64,000 nt of DNA from Catellatospora sichuanensis. GTDB taxonomy: Bacteria; Actinomycetota; Actinomycetes; Mycobacteriales; Micromonosporaceae. The translations under genes were made by a program, and so were the position numbers. Where the stretch lies: NCBI RefSeq assembly GCF_007483665.1, contig NZ_VIQO01000033.1, forward strand, positions 62,001-126,000, in the 5' to 3' direction. How positions within the stretch are numbered: the stretch's first letter is position 1; every line of letters starts with the position of its first letter. Below are positions 24,713 to 33,848 of this stretch, one piece after another. A model generated the notes under the pieces. It saw nothing but the letters and a program-made list of their open reading frames with translations. It had not been told where the DNA came from and did not search any database.

Positions 24713-25549
24713 TCACCCGGTCGGGCCGTCCGCGGCGGGAATCAGTGCCGACAGCACCAGCCTGGCCGTCTCGGCGTCAGGGGCGACCAGGAACGGCAGC
24801 GGGTTGCCGCCGCCGATGCGGAAGGGGCTGCCGTCGGCGGCCATGGCCACGCCGCCGGCCTCGGCGTGCAGCAGCAGCCCGGCCGCGTGGTCCCAGGGCA
24901 GCTCCCAGGTGAGCACCATCGCCGTGCGCCGCCCGCTGGCGAGCTGGATGTACTCCAGCCCCGAGGTGTCGAAGAAGGACAGCGCCACCCCGTGCCGGCT
25001 GAGCCGGTGGAAGCCGGCGCGCTGCGCGGGCTTCCACCAGATCGGCGGGGAGACGCTGACGTCGAGGTGGCGCAGCACGGGCTCGACGGGCCGCACCCGC
25101 ACCCGCTGCCCGTCCACGTACGCCCCGCCGCCCGCGGTGGCCACCGCCATCAGGTCCATCACCGGCGCGTACGTCCACGACGCCAGGAGCCGCCCGCGGT
25201 GGGCCAGGGCCACCAGCGTGGTGAACCGGGGGCTGCCGCTGACGAAGTTGTGCGTGCCGTCGATCGGGTCCACGATCCACACCGGGGCGTCGCCGTCGAT
25301 CGTGGCCAGCAGCGCCGGGTCGTCCGCGACGCCCTCCTCGCCCACCATGACCGAGCCGGGGACCAGCGCGGTCAGGTGCTTGGCCAGTTCCTCCTCGGCG
25401 GCGCGGTCGGCGACGGTGACCAGGTCCGTCTCCGAGGACTTGTGCGCGATGTCGGCCGCGGACAGCCGGCCGAACCTGGGCAGGATCTGCTCCTCGGCGA
25501 CGCGCCGCACCGCGCGCTCGACCTCGGCCACCTCTGTCGCGTCAAGCAT
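24713..25549 (-). CDS. inositol monophosphatase family protein
   Basis: 278 aa lithium-sensitive-type phosphatase. Metal sites: VGEEGV near residue 97, WIVDPIDGTHNFVSG near 117 (DPxDGTxNF), and LPWDHAAGLLLHAEAGG near 230 (WDxAAG). The substrate may be myo-inositol-1-phosphate, histidinol-phosphate or PAP. It is divergent from the Stealth gene, with a 24-base perfect palindrome in the gap. Confidence 0.93.
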   Translation of the reverse strand: MLDATEVAEVERAVRRVAEEQILPRFGRLSAADIAHKSSETDLVTVADRAAEEELAKHLTALVPGSVMVGEEGVADDPALLATIDGDAPVWIVDPIDGTHNFVSGSPRFTTLVALAHRGRLLASWTYAPVMDLMAVATAGGGAYVDGQRVRVRPVEPVLRHLDVSVSPPIWWKPAQRAGFHRLSRHGVALSFFDTSGLEYIQLASGRRTAMVLTWELPWDHAAGLLLHAEAGGVAMAADGSPFRIGGGNPLPFLVAPDAETARLVLSALIPAADGPTG

Positions 25550-25595
25550 GGGCCCACCCTGCCATCCGGGTCGGCCCGGCCGCCGCCCGGCCCCG

Positions 25596-25619
25596 GCGCG
25601 CAGACCGCGGTCTGCGCGC
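25596..25619. promoter_or_regulatory. 24-base perfect palindrome in divergent gap
   Basis: A perfect dyad of 24 bases with half-site GCGCGCAGACCG lies between the inositol phosphatase and Stealth genes. Its length and central position fit a dimer operator or a cruciform. No regulator gene is adjacent. Confidence 0.55.
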
Positions 25620-25692
25620 TGCGCTCACAACGAACGCACAGGTTGGCCGTTCGGAGGAGTCGCTCTTTCAAGGTCACGATCGTTATTACGGC

Positions 25693-27420
25693 GTGATCTT
25701 CCAGGTGCCCCGACGCTCGGCCGCGATGGCGGCGCTCTCCCGCAGGTCGGTGGACCTGCTCCTGCCGCGTGCCGGACGCGCGGGCGGTCCGGCGCAACGG
25801 TGGGCGCGTTCGGCGGTGCGCTGGCATCTGACCAGCCGTTACGACACCACCGAGCTGCGGCTCGTGCCTACCGCGCACGGGCCCGTGCTGGCCCGGCCGC
25901 TGGCCGAGGCGACGCCGCTGGCCGCGCGCCGGCTCGCCCTGGAGACGGTGCTGACGGTGCTGCGCGACGCCGGCGTCGATCACTTCTGCGTGCGCGGATA
26001 CGACGACAAGGCGTCCGCGGTGGCCATCGGGTCGGGCGGGCGGCGCGAGGCGTGGGCGGCGCTGCGCCGCGAGGCCCTGCGGCGGCCGCTGTTCGTCGCC
26101 GCGGTGACCGACCAGGGCGTGCAGACCCCGATGCCCGCCACCTCGAACCACGCCTGGCGCACGCTGGCCGGACACCGGGTGATCAGGCTGATCCAGTACG
26201 TCTGCGACCCGTCGGGGGCGCTGCTGCTGGGCGAGGCGCACGGCTGCGACCTGGAGGTGTGGTCACGCACCCCGGAGGGGCCGCTGCACGCGCCCCGGCC
26301 CAACCGCGTCGCCGACCGGGTCACCGCCACCGGCCCGTCGCTCCTGCTCGACGAGGCCGACTTCACCCGGATGACGTCGGCGCACGTTCCGGGGCAGCCG
26401 CAGCGCCCGACCCGGCCGGAGTTCGCGGGCACCCTGCTGGACGACATCACCTTCCCGGTCGACGTGGTCTACACCTGGGTCGACGACAGCGACCCGGCCT
26501 GGCAGGCCCGCCGCGACGCCGCGCTGGGCGAGCAGGACCGGCCGCTGACGGCCCAGGCGGCCGGGGAGTCGCGGTTCGCCAACCACGACGAGCTGCGCTA
26601 CTCGATGCGCTCGCTGCACCTGTACGCGCCGTGGGTGCGCCGGATCTGGCTGGTCACCGACGATCAGGTGCCGGCCTGGCTGGACATCTGCCACGACCGG
26701 GTGCGGGTGGTCAGCCACAAGGAGCTGTTCGGCGACCACGGCAGGCTGCCGACGTTCAACTCGCACGCGATCGAGAGCCGGCTGCATCACCTCGACGGGC
26801 TGAGCGAGCAGTTCGTCTACTTCAACGACGACGTGTTCGTCGGCCGGCCGGTCAACGCGCTGAAGTTCTTCCAGCCCAACGGCCTGTCCAAGCTGTTCCC
26901 GTCGCGCGGGAAGGTCGACCCGGGCCCCGCGGACGCGGCCGACCTGGCGCCCACCGTGGCGGGCAAGAACAACCGCGCGCTCATCGCGCGCGACTTCGGC
27001 CGGCACCTGACCTACAAGATGAAGCACGTGCCGCACGCACTGCGCCGCGACGTGCTGGCCGAGATGTCCGAAAGGTACGCCGAGGAGCTGGAGCGCACCG
27101 CGGGCAACCGGTTCCGGGACCCGACCGACGTCTCGCTGGTGTCCTCGGCGTACCACTACTACGCGCTGGCCACCGGCCGGGCCGCCATCGACCGCATCAC
27201 CAGCACGTACGTGAGCCTGGCCGCGTCGGACGCGAAGCGGCAGCTGGCGCAGGTGCTGGCCCGGCGCGCCCACGACGTCTTCTGCGTCAACGACGAGGAC
27301 GGCACACCAGAGCAGCGGCAGGGCCAGCACCAGTTGCTGCACGACTTCCTGACGGCCTACTACCCGGTGGCGGCGCCGTGGGAGCTGCCGGAGCCGCCGG
27401 CCGCGCGACAGGACGGTTGA
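25693..27420 (+). CDS. Stealth family phosphotransferase (capsule/phosphoglycan type)
   Basis: 575 aa. Stealth proteins transfer hexose-1-phosphate during capsule or teichulosonic-type polymer synthesis. Conserved regions in order: CR1 DVVYTWVDDSDPAW (about 257), CR2 RFANHDELRYSMRSLHLYAPWVRRIWLVTDDQVPAWL (about 296), FNSHAIESRLHHLDGLSEQFVYFNDDVFVG (about 356), CR3 HVPHALRRDVL and CR4 CVNDED near 533. The N-terminal 240 residues are family-specific. GTG at 25693 is first in frame; ATG 25726 is possible. The PIG-L gene follows at once, suggesting glycan tailoring. Confidence 0.92.
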   Translation: MIFQVPRRSAAMAALSRRSVDLLLPRAGRAGGPAQRWARSAVRWHLTSRYDTTELRLVPTAHGPVLARPLAEATPLAARRLALETVLTVLRDAGVDHFCVRGYDDKASAVAIGSGGRREAWAALRREALRRPLFVAAVTDQGVQTPMPATSNHAWRTLAGHRVIRLIQYVCDPSGALLLGEAHGCDLEVWSRTPEGPLHAPRPNRVADRVTATGPSLLLDEADFTRMTSAHVPGQPQRPTRPEFAGTLLDDITFPVDVVYTWVDDSDPAWQARRDAALGEQDRPLTAQAAGESRFANHDELRYSMRSLHLYAPWVRRIWLVTDDQVPAWLDICHDRVRVVSHKELFGDHGRLPTFNSHAIESRLHHLDGLSEQFVYFNDDVFVGRPVNALKFFQPNGLSKLFPSRGKVDPGPADAADLAPTVAGKNNRALIARDFGRHLTYKMKHVPHALRRDVLAEMSERYAEELERTAGNRFRDPTDVSLVSSAYHYYALATGRAAIDRITSTYVSLAASDAKRQLAQVLARRAHDVFCVNDEDGTPEQRQGQHQLLHDFLTAYYPVAAPWELPEPPAARQDG

Positions 27421-27422
27421 CC

Positions 27423-29438
27423 TTGCACCGGCGCACGGCGCTCAGCGCCCTGCTGCTGGCCGGCGGCGGGGTGATCGGTCTGGGCCTGACCCGGCCCTGG
27501 GAACGGGTCTGGTCGGCGGGCGCACCGCCGCGCCCGGCCGCGTTCCTCAACATCTGCGCACACCCCGACGACGACCTGTACTTCCTCAACCCGGACGTGA
27601 TGCAGGCGCTGGACAGCGGAAACGCTGTGACCAGCGTCTACCTCACCGCGGGCGAGGCCAACGGGATCAACGCGCCGCTCGGCGCCGGCCGCAAGCCGAA
27701 ACCCGACTTCGAGGGGTACGCCGCGGCGCGGCAGTACGGCATCCGGTCGGCATACGCGGCGATGGCGACCGGGAACTCCGACAGCGCGTGGCGGCGCGAG
27801 GTCCGCCACGTCGGCGACGCGGTGTTCGAAACCGCGACGCTGGCCGCCGCCCCGCACGTCACGCTGGCGTTCCTGAACCTGCGGGCGCCGCTGAGCGGGG
27901 GCGGCGCGAACCGGCTGGAGTGGCTGTGGGACGGCCGCCGCGACGCGCAGCCCTACCTGCGGCCCACCGACAGCCCGCTGCCCGCGGCCGGGGAGCTGAC
28001 CCGCGACGAGGTGCTCGCCATCCTGGCCTCGCTGCTGGACACGGCCGAGCCGACGGTGGTGCGCACCCTGGACCCGGCGCCGGAGCACCTGAACTACGCC
28101 GAGGGCGACGTCGACTACTCCGACCACACCGACCACCTGTACGCGGCATGGTTCGCGTTCGAGGCGGTGCGCCGCCACCGGCGGGCCGGCGAGGCGGTGC
28201 AGGTGCAGAGCTACCGCGGCTACTTCAACAAGTACTGGCCGCGCAACCTCAGCCCGGCCGTGTACGAGCGCAAATTCTCCTATCTGGACGTCTACGGCTG
28301 GGCCGACGAGCACCCCTGCGCGGTGCCCTACGGCTGCGGCGACCTGCAGGTGGGCACACGGGCGCGGGCCAAGCGCTACGGCCGCAGCCAGACCCACCGG
28401 CACCCGGGCGGCACCACGTGGCTGATCCCGTACGCCGACGGGCTGGCCGCCTTCGCGGTGTTCGGCGGGACGGCGCTGATGTGGCGGCGCGGCGCGGATC
28501 CCGGCGGCTGGTCCGCGCCGGAGCCCGTGGGCGGCGAGAACCTGCTCCCCCACCTGTGCGCGGTGCCCGCCCCGGACGGCCGGGTGCACCTGTTCGGCGT
28601 ACGCCAGGACCTGGCCGTCGCCGGCCCGCGCCTGGCCGTGGTGCACGGCGAGCAGGCCGCCCCCGGCGGCCCGGTCACCTGGGCGGAGCTGGGCAACCCG
28701 GACGCGGGCGGCGACCCGGTGCGGGCCCGGGAGGTCGGCATGCCGGTCGCGGTGGCCGACGTCGGCGGCGGCCTGAGCGTGTTCACGCGCGATTTCGACC
28801 GCGGGGCCGCGTTGCGCACCCGGACCGCCGACGGGCGCTGGGGTCCGTGGATCCGCCTGGGCGGCAGAGGCATCCGTGACGCGCTGGTCGCGGTGACGGA
28901 CGGCCCGCGCACCGAGCTGTACGCGGTGACCGACGACGAGCTGCTGTGCTGGCGGCGGGACAGCCCGGCGGGCCGCTTCGGCGAGCCGGAGGTGCTGCTG
29001 CGGGGGGTGATGGACGGCGCGTTGTCGGCGGCCCGCACCGCCACCGGCGCGGACGGCCCGGTGCTGGTCGGGCACGCCGACGGGGCGACGCTCACCGTGC
29101 TGCAGGGCGGTGCCGGAATCACCGTGCCCGCCGGAGGGGGCACCGGCGCGGTGGCCGGGCTGCTCCGCGACGGCCGCCTGCAACTGCTGCGCCGCGACGA
29201 CACGGGCCGGGTCGGCATCACCGACGCGCACCGGCCCGGGGAGGCGGCGGCCTGGTCGGCCTCGGGGACGCTGTTCACCGGCGCACCCGCGGTCGCGGTG
29301 GACGCGCGGGGGCGGGCGTGGGCCGCGACCGTCGGCGCGGACGGCCGGCTGTGGACGTGTGCCCTGGACGGCACCGCGAAGGAAACCCGCTGGCAGAGCG
29401 CGCCTGCCCCGAGCACGCTGCGGGCTGCACAGGCATGA
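27423..29438 (+). CDS. exported PIG-L deacetylase with C-terminal beta-propeller-like region
   Basis: 671 aa from TTG at 27423, two bases after the Stealth stop, with AGGACGG upstream. The N-terminus HRRTALSALLLAGGGVIGL looks like a Tat-type signal. Residues about 40-300 are PIG-L/LmbE: AHPDDDLYFLNPDV with the zinc motif AHPDD, LTAGEANG, YSDHTDHLYAAWFAFEAV with the second His pair. Residues about 320-671 contain repeated blades (GGWSAPEPVGG, GRWGPWIRLGGRGIRD, RAWAATVGADGRLW), like a sugar-binding propeller. Probably deacetylates GlcNAc in a surface glycan made with the Stealth enzyme. Confidence 0.88.
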   Translation: MHRRTALSALLLAGGGVIGLGLTRPWERVWSAGAPPRPAAFLNICAHPDDDLYFLNPDVMQALDSGNAVTSVYLTAGEANGINAPLGAGRKPKPDFEGYAAARQYGIRSAYAAMATGNSDSAWRREVRHVGDAVFETATLAAAPHVTLAFLNLRAPLSGGGANRLEWLWDGRRDAQPYLRPTDSPLPAAGELTRDEVLAILASLLDTAEPTVVRTLDPAPEHLNYAEGDVDYSDHTDHLYAAWFAFEAVRRHRRAGEAVQVQSYRGYFNKYWPRNLSPAVYERKFSYLDVYGWADEHPCAVPYGCGDLQVGTRARAKRYGRSQTHRHPGGTTWLIPYADGLAAFAVFGGTALMWRRGADPGGWSAPEPVGGENLLPHLCAVPAPDGRVHLFGVRQDLAVAGPRLAVVHGEQAAPGGPVTWAELGNPDAGGDPVRAREVGMPVAVADVGGGLSVFTRDFDRGAALRTRTADGRWGPWIRLGGRGIRDALVAVTDGPRTELYAVTDDELLCWRRDSPAGRFGEPEVLLRGVMDGALSAARTATGADGPVLVGHADGATLTVLQGGAGITVPAGGGTGAVAGLLRDGRLQLLRRDDTGRVGITDAHRPGEAAAWSASGTLFTGAPAVAVDARGRAWAATVGADGRLWTCALDGTAKETRWQSAPAPSTLRAAQA

Positions 29439-29467
29439 ACGTCACCGGGTCGGGGCAGGATGCAGGC

Positions 29468-30040
29468 ATGGACGGTTATCTGACCCTGGACGACCCGCCG
29501 GCCGCCTACGACACGATCACCGCCGAGGTCGGTGCGCTGGCGGGCACGGTCCCGCCGCAGCGGATGGACGACCCGACCCCGTGCGCGGACTGGACGGTCC
29601 GGCGGCTGCTGCGCCACCTGGCGTTCATCCACGACCGCTACGCCACCCTGGCCGAGGGCGCGCCACCGCCCGACGAGGAGCCGGACTACCCCGACCCGGT
29701 GGCCGCGTTCGGCGAACACGCGGCGCGGGCCCGTGTCGCGTTCCGCCGGCCGGGTTACCTGACCGAGGTCGCGCCGACGCCGATCGGGCCGCAGCCGGGC
29801 GCGGTCACCGTGCAGCACGTCGTCAACGAGCTCACCGTGCACGGCTGGGATCTGGCCCGCGCGCTGGGCGCGAGCACGGACCTGTCGCCCGAGCTCGCCC
29901 GCCGCGCGCTGGCGAGCTGGCGGTCCTTTCTGGACGACATGCCGCGCACCGGCGACCCGTTCGGGCCCGAACGACCGGCTCCGGCGGGCGCGACCGAGGC
30001 CGACCGGCTGGCCGCGTACCTGGGGCGCGACGCAGGCTGA
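29468..30040 (+). CDS. TIGR03086-type, mycothiol-dependent isomerase-like (DinB/MDMPI) protein
   Basis: 190 aa from ATG 29468 (MDGYLTLDDPP). Family phrases: RMDDPTPCADWTVRRLLRHLAFIHDRY, VTVQHVVNELTVHGWDLARALG with the HxxWD signature, FGPERPAPAGATEADRLAAYLGR at the end. DinB-like four-helix metal-dependent thiol enzymes use mycothiol in actinobacteria; the substrate here is unknown. An upstream ATG at 29435 is less likely because of composition. Confidence 0.88.
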   Translation: MDGYLTLDDPPAAYDTITAEVGALAGTVPPQRMDDPTPCADWTVRRLLRHLAFIHDRYATLAEGAPPPDEEPDYPDPVAAFGEHAARARVAFRRPGYLTEVAPTPIGPQPGAVTVQHVVNELTVHGWDLARALGASTDLSPELARRALASWRSFLDDMPRTGDPFGPERPAPAGATEADRLAAYLGRDAG

Positions 30041-30163
30041 CCTTCGTTACCGGCGGGTATGCCGAGATTGTCCATTCTGCCCCAAGGGCCGCCGACGCTC
30101 TTCTAGCGTGGGCCGTGGGTGTCAGCAGGGCGCTGAGGCCCAGGCCCGAGGAGGCACGGCAGC

Positions 30164-30427
30164 ATGGCGAAGAACAACCGACCCGACCGCGACCCGCGCG
30201 CAGCCCGTAACGAGGACGCCCCGCACGCGGGCGGCCAGCAGCACCAGCAGCACCAGCAGGCGGCCGGCGGCATCAACTCGCATTCCATGAACCACGCCGA
30301 GGACGAGCATGAACATGCGGCGGCCACCGCGACCATGCCACAGAAGAAGGAGCAGGCGGGCGGTTCGCCCACCTCCATGAAGTCCAAGAAGGGCAACCAG
30401 CCCAAGCACAACCAGCCCAAGCGCTGA
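30164..30427 (+). CDS. low-complexity hydrophilic protein
   Basis: 87 aa, no hydrophobic segment: Gln/His-rich (GGQQHQQHQQAAGG), then His/Glu/Asp-rich, then a Lys/Asn/Gln basic tail. GAGGAGG lies 11-17 bases upstream. Probably disordered; a stress, desiccation or nucleic-acid binding role is possible but is a guess. Codons follow the genomic GC pattern less strictly because of AAG/CAG use. Confidence 0.6.
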   Translation: MAKNNRPDRDPRAARNEDAPHAGGQQHQQHQQAAGGINSHSMNHAEDEHEHAAATATMPQKKEQAGGSPTSMKSKKGNQPKHNQPKR

Positions 30428-30514
30428 AGTTGCCCTCGGTGGCGGGCCGCGACACGTTCGCGGCCCGCCACCGGCGTGCCCGCGGCCGCCAGCCGTCCGG
30501 GCCCTCCCACATCA

Positions 30515-30660
30515 CTTCGCACCAGGTCGGGCCGCCTGACGGCAAGCTGCCACGCGGTCAGCTCGCCCATGGAGTGGCCCATCACCAGCGCCGGACCCAG
30601 GTCCAGCCAACGGTCATGTGCAGCCGGGTCCCGTATGCGCCCTCGATCTCCAAGACGCCT
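30515..30660 (-). pseudogene. alpha/beta hydrolase fragment
   Basis: On the minus strand, WLDLGPALVMGHSMGELTAW then QLAVRRPDLVR is a clear nucleophile-elbow segment (GHSMGE) of an alpha/beta hydrolase. Homology stops on both sides and would need frame changes to continue. There is no start or complete domain in the 294-base gap, so it is a relic. Confidence 0.65.
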
Positions 30661-30699
30661 CCTCCATGTACTTCGTTTCGTGGTGCAGGTGGGCCCATA

Positions 30700-30712
30700 C
30701 CTCGAAACGAGG
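30700..30712. promoter_or_regulatory. candidate PadR operator
   Basis: CCTCGAAACGAGG is a 5+3+5 inverted repeat ending 9 bases before the PadR start, with a related TTCGTTTCG about 25 bases further upstream. The position fits autorepression. Confidence 0.4.
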
Positions 30713-30721
30713 CAAGGCAAA

Positions 30722-31255
30722 ATGGGCGGTGTGATCGAACTCGCCATCCTGGGTTTCCTGGCCGAGCAGCCGCTGCACGGATACGAGCTGCGCACCCGGA
30801 TCGCCCAGCTCGCCGGGCACGCCCGGCCGATCAGCGACGGCAGCCTCTACCCCGCGATCACCCGGCTGGAGAAGGCCGGGCTGCTGGTCCGCCGCCGCGA
30901 GGCGGGCAGCGCCGCGGCCCAGCGGCACACCCTCGAACTCACCGACGCCGGGCGCGCGGATCTGCTGCGGCGCTTGGCCGAACCCGGCGAACTGGACATC
31001 ACCGACGGCACCCGGTTCAACGTGCTGCTCGCCTTCCTCGGGCGGCTCGGCAACCCGGCCACGCAGGGCCGCGTGCTGCAGCGCAGGCTGGACTTCCTGG
31101 AGACCCCGGCGAGTTTCTTCTACGCCGACGACCGGCCCCAGCGCGCCGACGAGCAGGCCGACCTGTTCCGCCGCGGCATGCTCACCGTGGCGCGCGCCAC
31201 CAGCCGCGCGGAGAAGGCGTGGCTACGCGAGGCGCTGGCCGAGCTGGCGACGTGA
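30722..31255 (+). CDS. PadR family transcriptional regulator
   Basis: 177 aa. Winged helix: ELAILGFLAEQPLHGYELRTRI, ISDGSLYPAITRLEKAGLLVRRREAGSAAAQRHTLELTDAGRADLL, followed by the C-terminal dimerisation helices of Vir_act_alpha_C type (residues about 95-177). ATG 30722 has AGGCAAGG upstream; GTG 30731 would remove three residues and cannot be excluded. It is 15 bases before the helicase gene, so the two may share a transcript. Confidence 0.9.
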   Translation: MGGVIELAILGFLAEQPLHGYELRTRIAQLAGHARPISDGSLYPAITRLEKAGLLVRRREAGSAAAQRHTLELTDAGRADLLRRLAEPGELDITDGTRFNVLLAFLGRLGNPATQGRVLQRRLDFLETPASFFYADDRPQRADEQADLFRRGMLTVARATSRAEKAWLREALAELAT

Positions 31256-31270
31256 GACGATTTACGGACC

Positions 31271-33751
31271 ATGACGCTCACTGATCACCTCCCCCGCGAC
31301 ACCGATCCCGACTCCCTCTTCGACGCCTTCTCCGGCTGGGTGGCCGAACAGGGCATCACGCTGTACCCGGCGCAACAGGACGCGCTGATCGAGATCGTCT
31401 CCGGGGCGAACCTGATCCTGAGCACGCCGACCGGCTCCGGCAAGAGCCTGGTCGCGCTCGGTGCGCACTTCGCCGCGATGGCCGAGAACCGGCGCACCTT
31501 CTACACCGCGCCGATCAAGGCGCTGGTGTCGGAGAAGTTCTTCGCGCTGTGCGCGGCGCTGGGCCCGGAGAACGTGGGCATGATGACCGGCGACGCGGCG
31601 GTCAACCCGGACGCGCCCGTCATCTGCTGCACCGCGGAGATCCTGGCCAACCTGGCGCTGCGCGACGGCGCGGACGCCGACGTCGGCCAGGTCGTCATGG
31701 ACGAGTTCCACTTCTACAGCGAGCCCGACCGGGGCTGGGCCTGGCAGGTGCCGCTGATCGAGCTGCCCGACGCGCAGTTCGTGCTCATGTCGGCCACCCT
31801 GGGCGATGTCACCCGGTTCGTCGACGACCTGTCCCGGCGCACCGGCCGGCCCACCGCCGTGGTCAGCTCCGGCGAGCGGCCCGTCCCGCTGTTCCACTCG
31901 TACGTCACCACGCCGCTGCACGAGACCATCGAGGAGCTGCTGTCCACCAAGCAGGCCCCGGTGTACATCGTGCACTTCACCCAGGCCGCGGCGCTGGAGC
32001 AGGCCAGCGCGCTGATGAGCATCAACATGTGCACGCGCGCGGAGAAGGACGCCATCGCCGAGCTGATCGGCACCTTCCGGTTCACTGCGGGCTTCGGCAA
32101 GACGCTGTCGCGCCTGGTGCGCCACGGCATCGGCGTGCACCACGCGGGCATGCTGCCCAAGTACCGCCGCCTGGTCGAGCAGCTGGCCCAGGCCGGCCTG
32201 CTGAAGGTCATCTGCGGCACGGACACCCTGGGCGTCGGCATCAACCTGCCCATCCGCACGGTGCTGTTCACCGGCCTGAACAAGTTCGACGGGCAGCGCA
32301 TGCGGCTGCTCAAGGCACGCGAGTTCCACCAGATCGCGGGGCGCGCGGGCCGGGCCGGATACGACACCCTCGGCACCGTCATCGTGCAGGCCCCCGAGCA
32401 CGTGGTCGAGAACGAGAAGGCCGCCGCGAAGGCCGCGGGCGACCCGAAGAAGCTCAAGAAGCTGGTGCGCAAGAAGCCGCCGGAGGGTTTCATCGGCTGG
32501 GCGCAGCCCACCTTCGAGCGCCTGGTCTCCGCCGAGCCTGAGCCGCTGACCTCCAGCTTCAACGTCAGCCACGCCATGGTGCTCAACGTGATCGAGCGCG
32601 GCGGCAACGCCTTCGCCAACATGCGCCACCTGCTCACCGACAACCACGAGACGCCGACCGCGCGCCGCAAGCACATCCGCCGCGCCATCATGATCTACCG
32701 GGCGCTGCGCACGGCGGGCATCGTGGAGCAGACCGAGGACGGCCGCATCCGGGTCACCGACGTGCTGCAGCTCGGCTTCGCGCTCAACCAGCCGCTGTCG
32801 CCGTTCGCCGTCGCCGCGATCGAGCTGCTCGGCATGGACGACCCCGGGTACGCCATGGACGTGGTGTCGATCATCGAGGCGGTGCTGGAGGACCCGCGGC
32901 AGATCCTCTACGCGCAGCAGGACCGGGCCAAGGGCGAGGCCGTCGCGCAGATGAAGGCCGACGGCATCGAGTACGAGGAGCGCATGGCGCTGCTCGAGAA
33001 CGTGACCTGGCCCAAGCCCATGGAGGAGCTGCTCGAGGTCGCCTTCGAGTCATATCGCAAGGGCCACCCGTGGGTCGACGACCAGCGGCTGTCCCCGAAG
33101 GCCGTGGTCCGGGACATGTTCGAAAAGGGCATGACCTTCACCGAGTACGTCAGCTTCTACGGGCTGACCCGGTCCGAGGGACTGGTGCTGCGCTACCTCG
33201 CCGACGCGTACCGGACGCTGCGCCAGACCGTGCCCGAGGACAGCAAGACCGAGGAGCTGCACGATGTCATCGAGTGGCTCGGCGAGCTGGTCCGCCAGGT
33301 CGACTCCAGCCTGCTCGACGAGTGGGAGCAGCTGAGCAACCCCGGCGACGCCCCGGTGGAGGCCGCCCCGCCCGCGGTCACCCGCAACGTGCGGGCGTTC
33401 CGGGTCCAGGTGCGCAACGCCCTGTTCCGCCGGGTCGAGCTGGCCGCCCGTCGGCGCTGGGAGGCGCTCGGCGAGCTGGACGCCGCCGACGGCTGGGACA
33501 GCGAGGCGTGGCGCGACGCGCTGGAGCCGTACTACGAGCTCTACGACGAGATCGGCATCGGGCCGGACGCCCGCGGCCCCGCCCGGATCATCATCGAGCA
33601 GGGCAAGGACGTCTGGAAGGTGCGACAGATCCTGGACGACCCCGACGGCCACCACGACTGGGGCATCTCCGCCGAAGTCGACCTCGCCGCCTCCGACGAA
33701 CACGGCCAGGCCATCCTCACCATCACCGACGTCGGCCAACTCGGCGCCTGA
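31271..33751 (+). CDS. DEAD/DEAH-box Ski2-like helicase with DUF3516
   Basis: 826 aa RNA/DNA helicase. Motifs: Q-like YPAQQDAL, I STPTGSGKS (about 55-63), Ia TAPIKAL, II DEFH, III SATLG, IV-V HHAGMLPKYRR and CGTDTLGVGINLPIRTVLF, VI QIAGRAGRAGYD. The C-terminal half (from about 420) is the DUF3516 region found in actinobacterial members, including LRYLADAYRTLRQTVPED. Probably acts in RNA turnover or DNA repair. It terminates at a large hairpin. Confidence 0.95.
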   Translation: MTLTDHLPRDTDPDSLFDAFSGWVAEQGITLYPAQQDALIEIVSGANLILSTPTGSGKSLVALGAHFAAMAENRRTFYTAPIKALVSEKFFALCAALGPENVGMMTGDAAVNPDAPVICCTAEILANLALRDGADADVGQVVMDEFHFYSEPDRGWAWQVPLIELPDAQFVLMSATLGDVTRFVDDLSRRTGRPTAVVSSGERPVPLFHSYVTTPLHETIEELLSTKQAPVYIVHFTQAAALEQASALMSINMCTRAEKDAIAELIGTFRFTAGFGKTLSRLVRHGIGVHHAGMLPKYRRLVEQLAQAGLLKVICGTDTLGVGINLPIRTVLFTGLNKFDGQRMRLLKAREFHQIAGRAGRAGYDTLGTVIVQAPEHVVENEKAAAKAAGDPKKLKKLVRKKPPEGFIGWAQPTFERLVSAEPEPLTSSFNVSHAMVLNVIERGGNAFANMRHLLTDNHETPTARRKHIRRAIMIYRALRTAGIVEQTEDGRIRVTDVLQLGFALNQPLSPFAVAAIELLGMDDPGYAMDVVSIIEAVLEDPRQILYAQQDRAKGEAVAQMKADGIEYEERMALLENVTWPKPMEELLEVAFESYRKGHPWVDDQRLSPKAVVRDMFEKGMTFTEYVSFYGLTRSEGLVLRYLADAYRTLRQTVPEDSKTEELHDVIEWLGELVRQVDSSLLDEWEQLSNPGDAPVEAAPPAVTRNVRAFRVQVRNALFRRVELAARRRWEALGELDAADGWDSEAWRDALEPYYELYDEIGIGPDARGPARIIIEQGKDVWKVRQILDDPDGHHDWGISAEVDLAASDEHGQAILTITDVGQLGA

Positions 33752-33761
33752 CCCCTCTTTT

Positions 33762-33824
33762 CGCAACTCTTGAAGAGTCGCGGCCACCGGCACCCGCCGA
33801 GGCCGCGACTCTTCAAGAGTTGCG
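33762..33824. terminator. 24-bp-arm inverted repeat, bidirectional terminator
   Basis: Arms at 33762-33785 and 33801-33824 are perfect 24-base complements with a 15-base loop. Each arm itself holds a 13-base dyad (ACTCTTGAAGAGT). TTTT precedes the left arm, serving the minus-strand direction. It sits between the converging helicase and exporter genes. The arm length and nested symmetry are beyond an ordinary terminator. Confidence 0.8.
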
Positions 33825-33848
33825 CCATGCGCGGGCGGGCGGCGGGGG

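Noticed and set aside
24804-27422. 1544-residue frame running from 24804 through the PIG-L gene
   Set aside because: The part before 27423 is antisense or out of frame to the IMPase and Stealth genes, with Arg/Ala/Pro-rich shadow composition; only the portion from TTG 27423 has family motifs.
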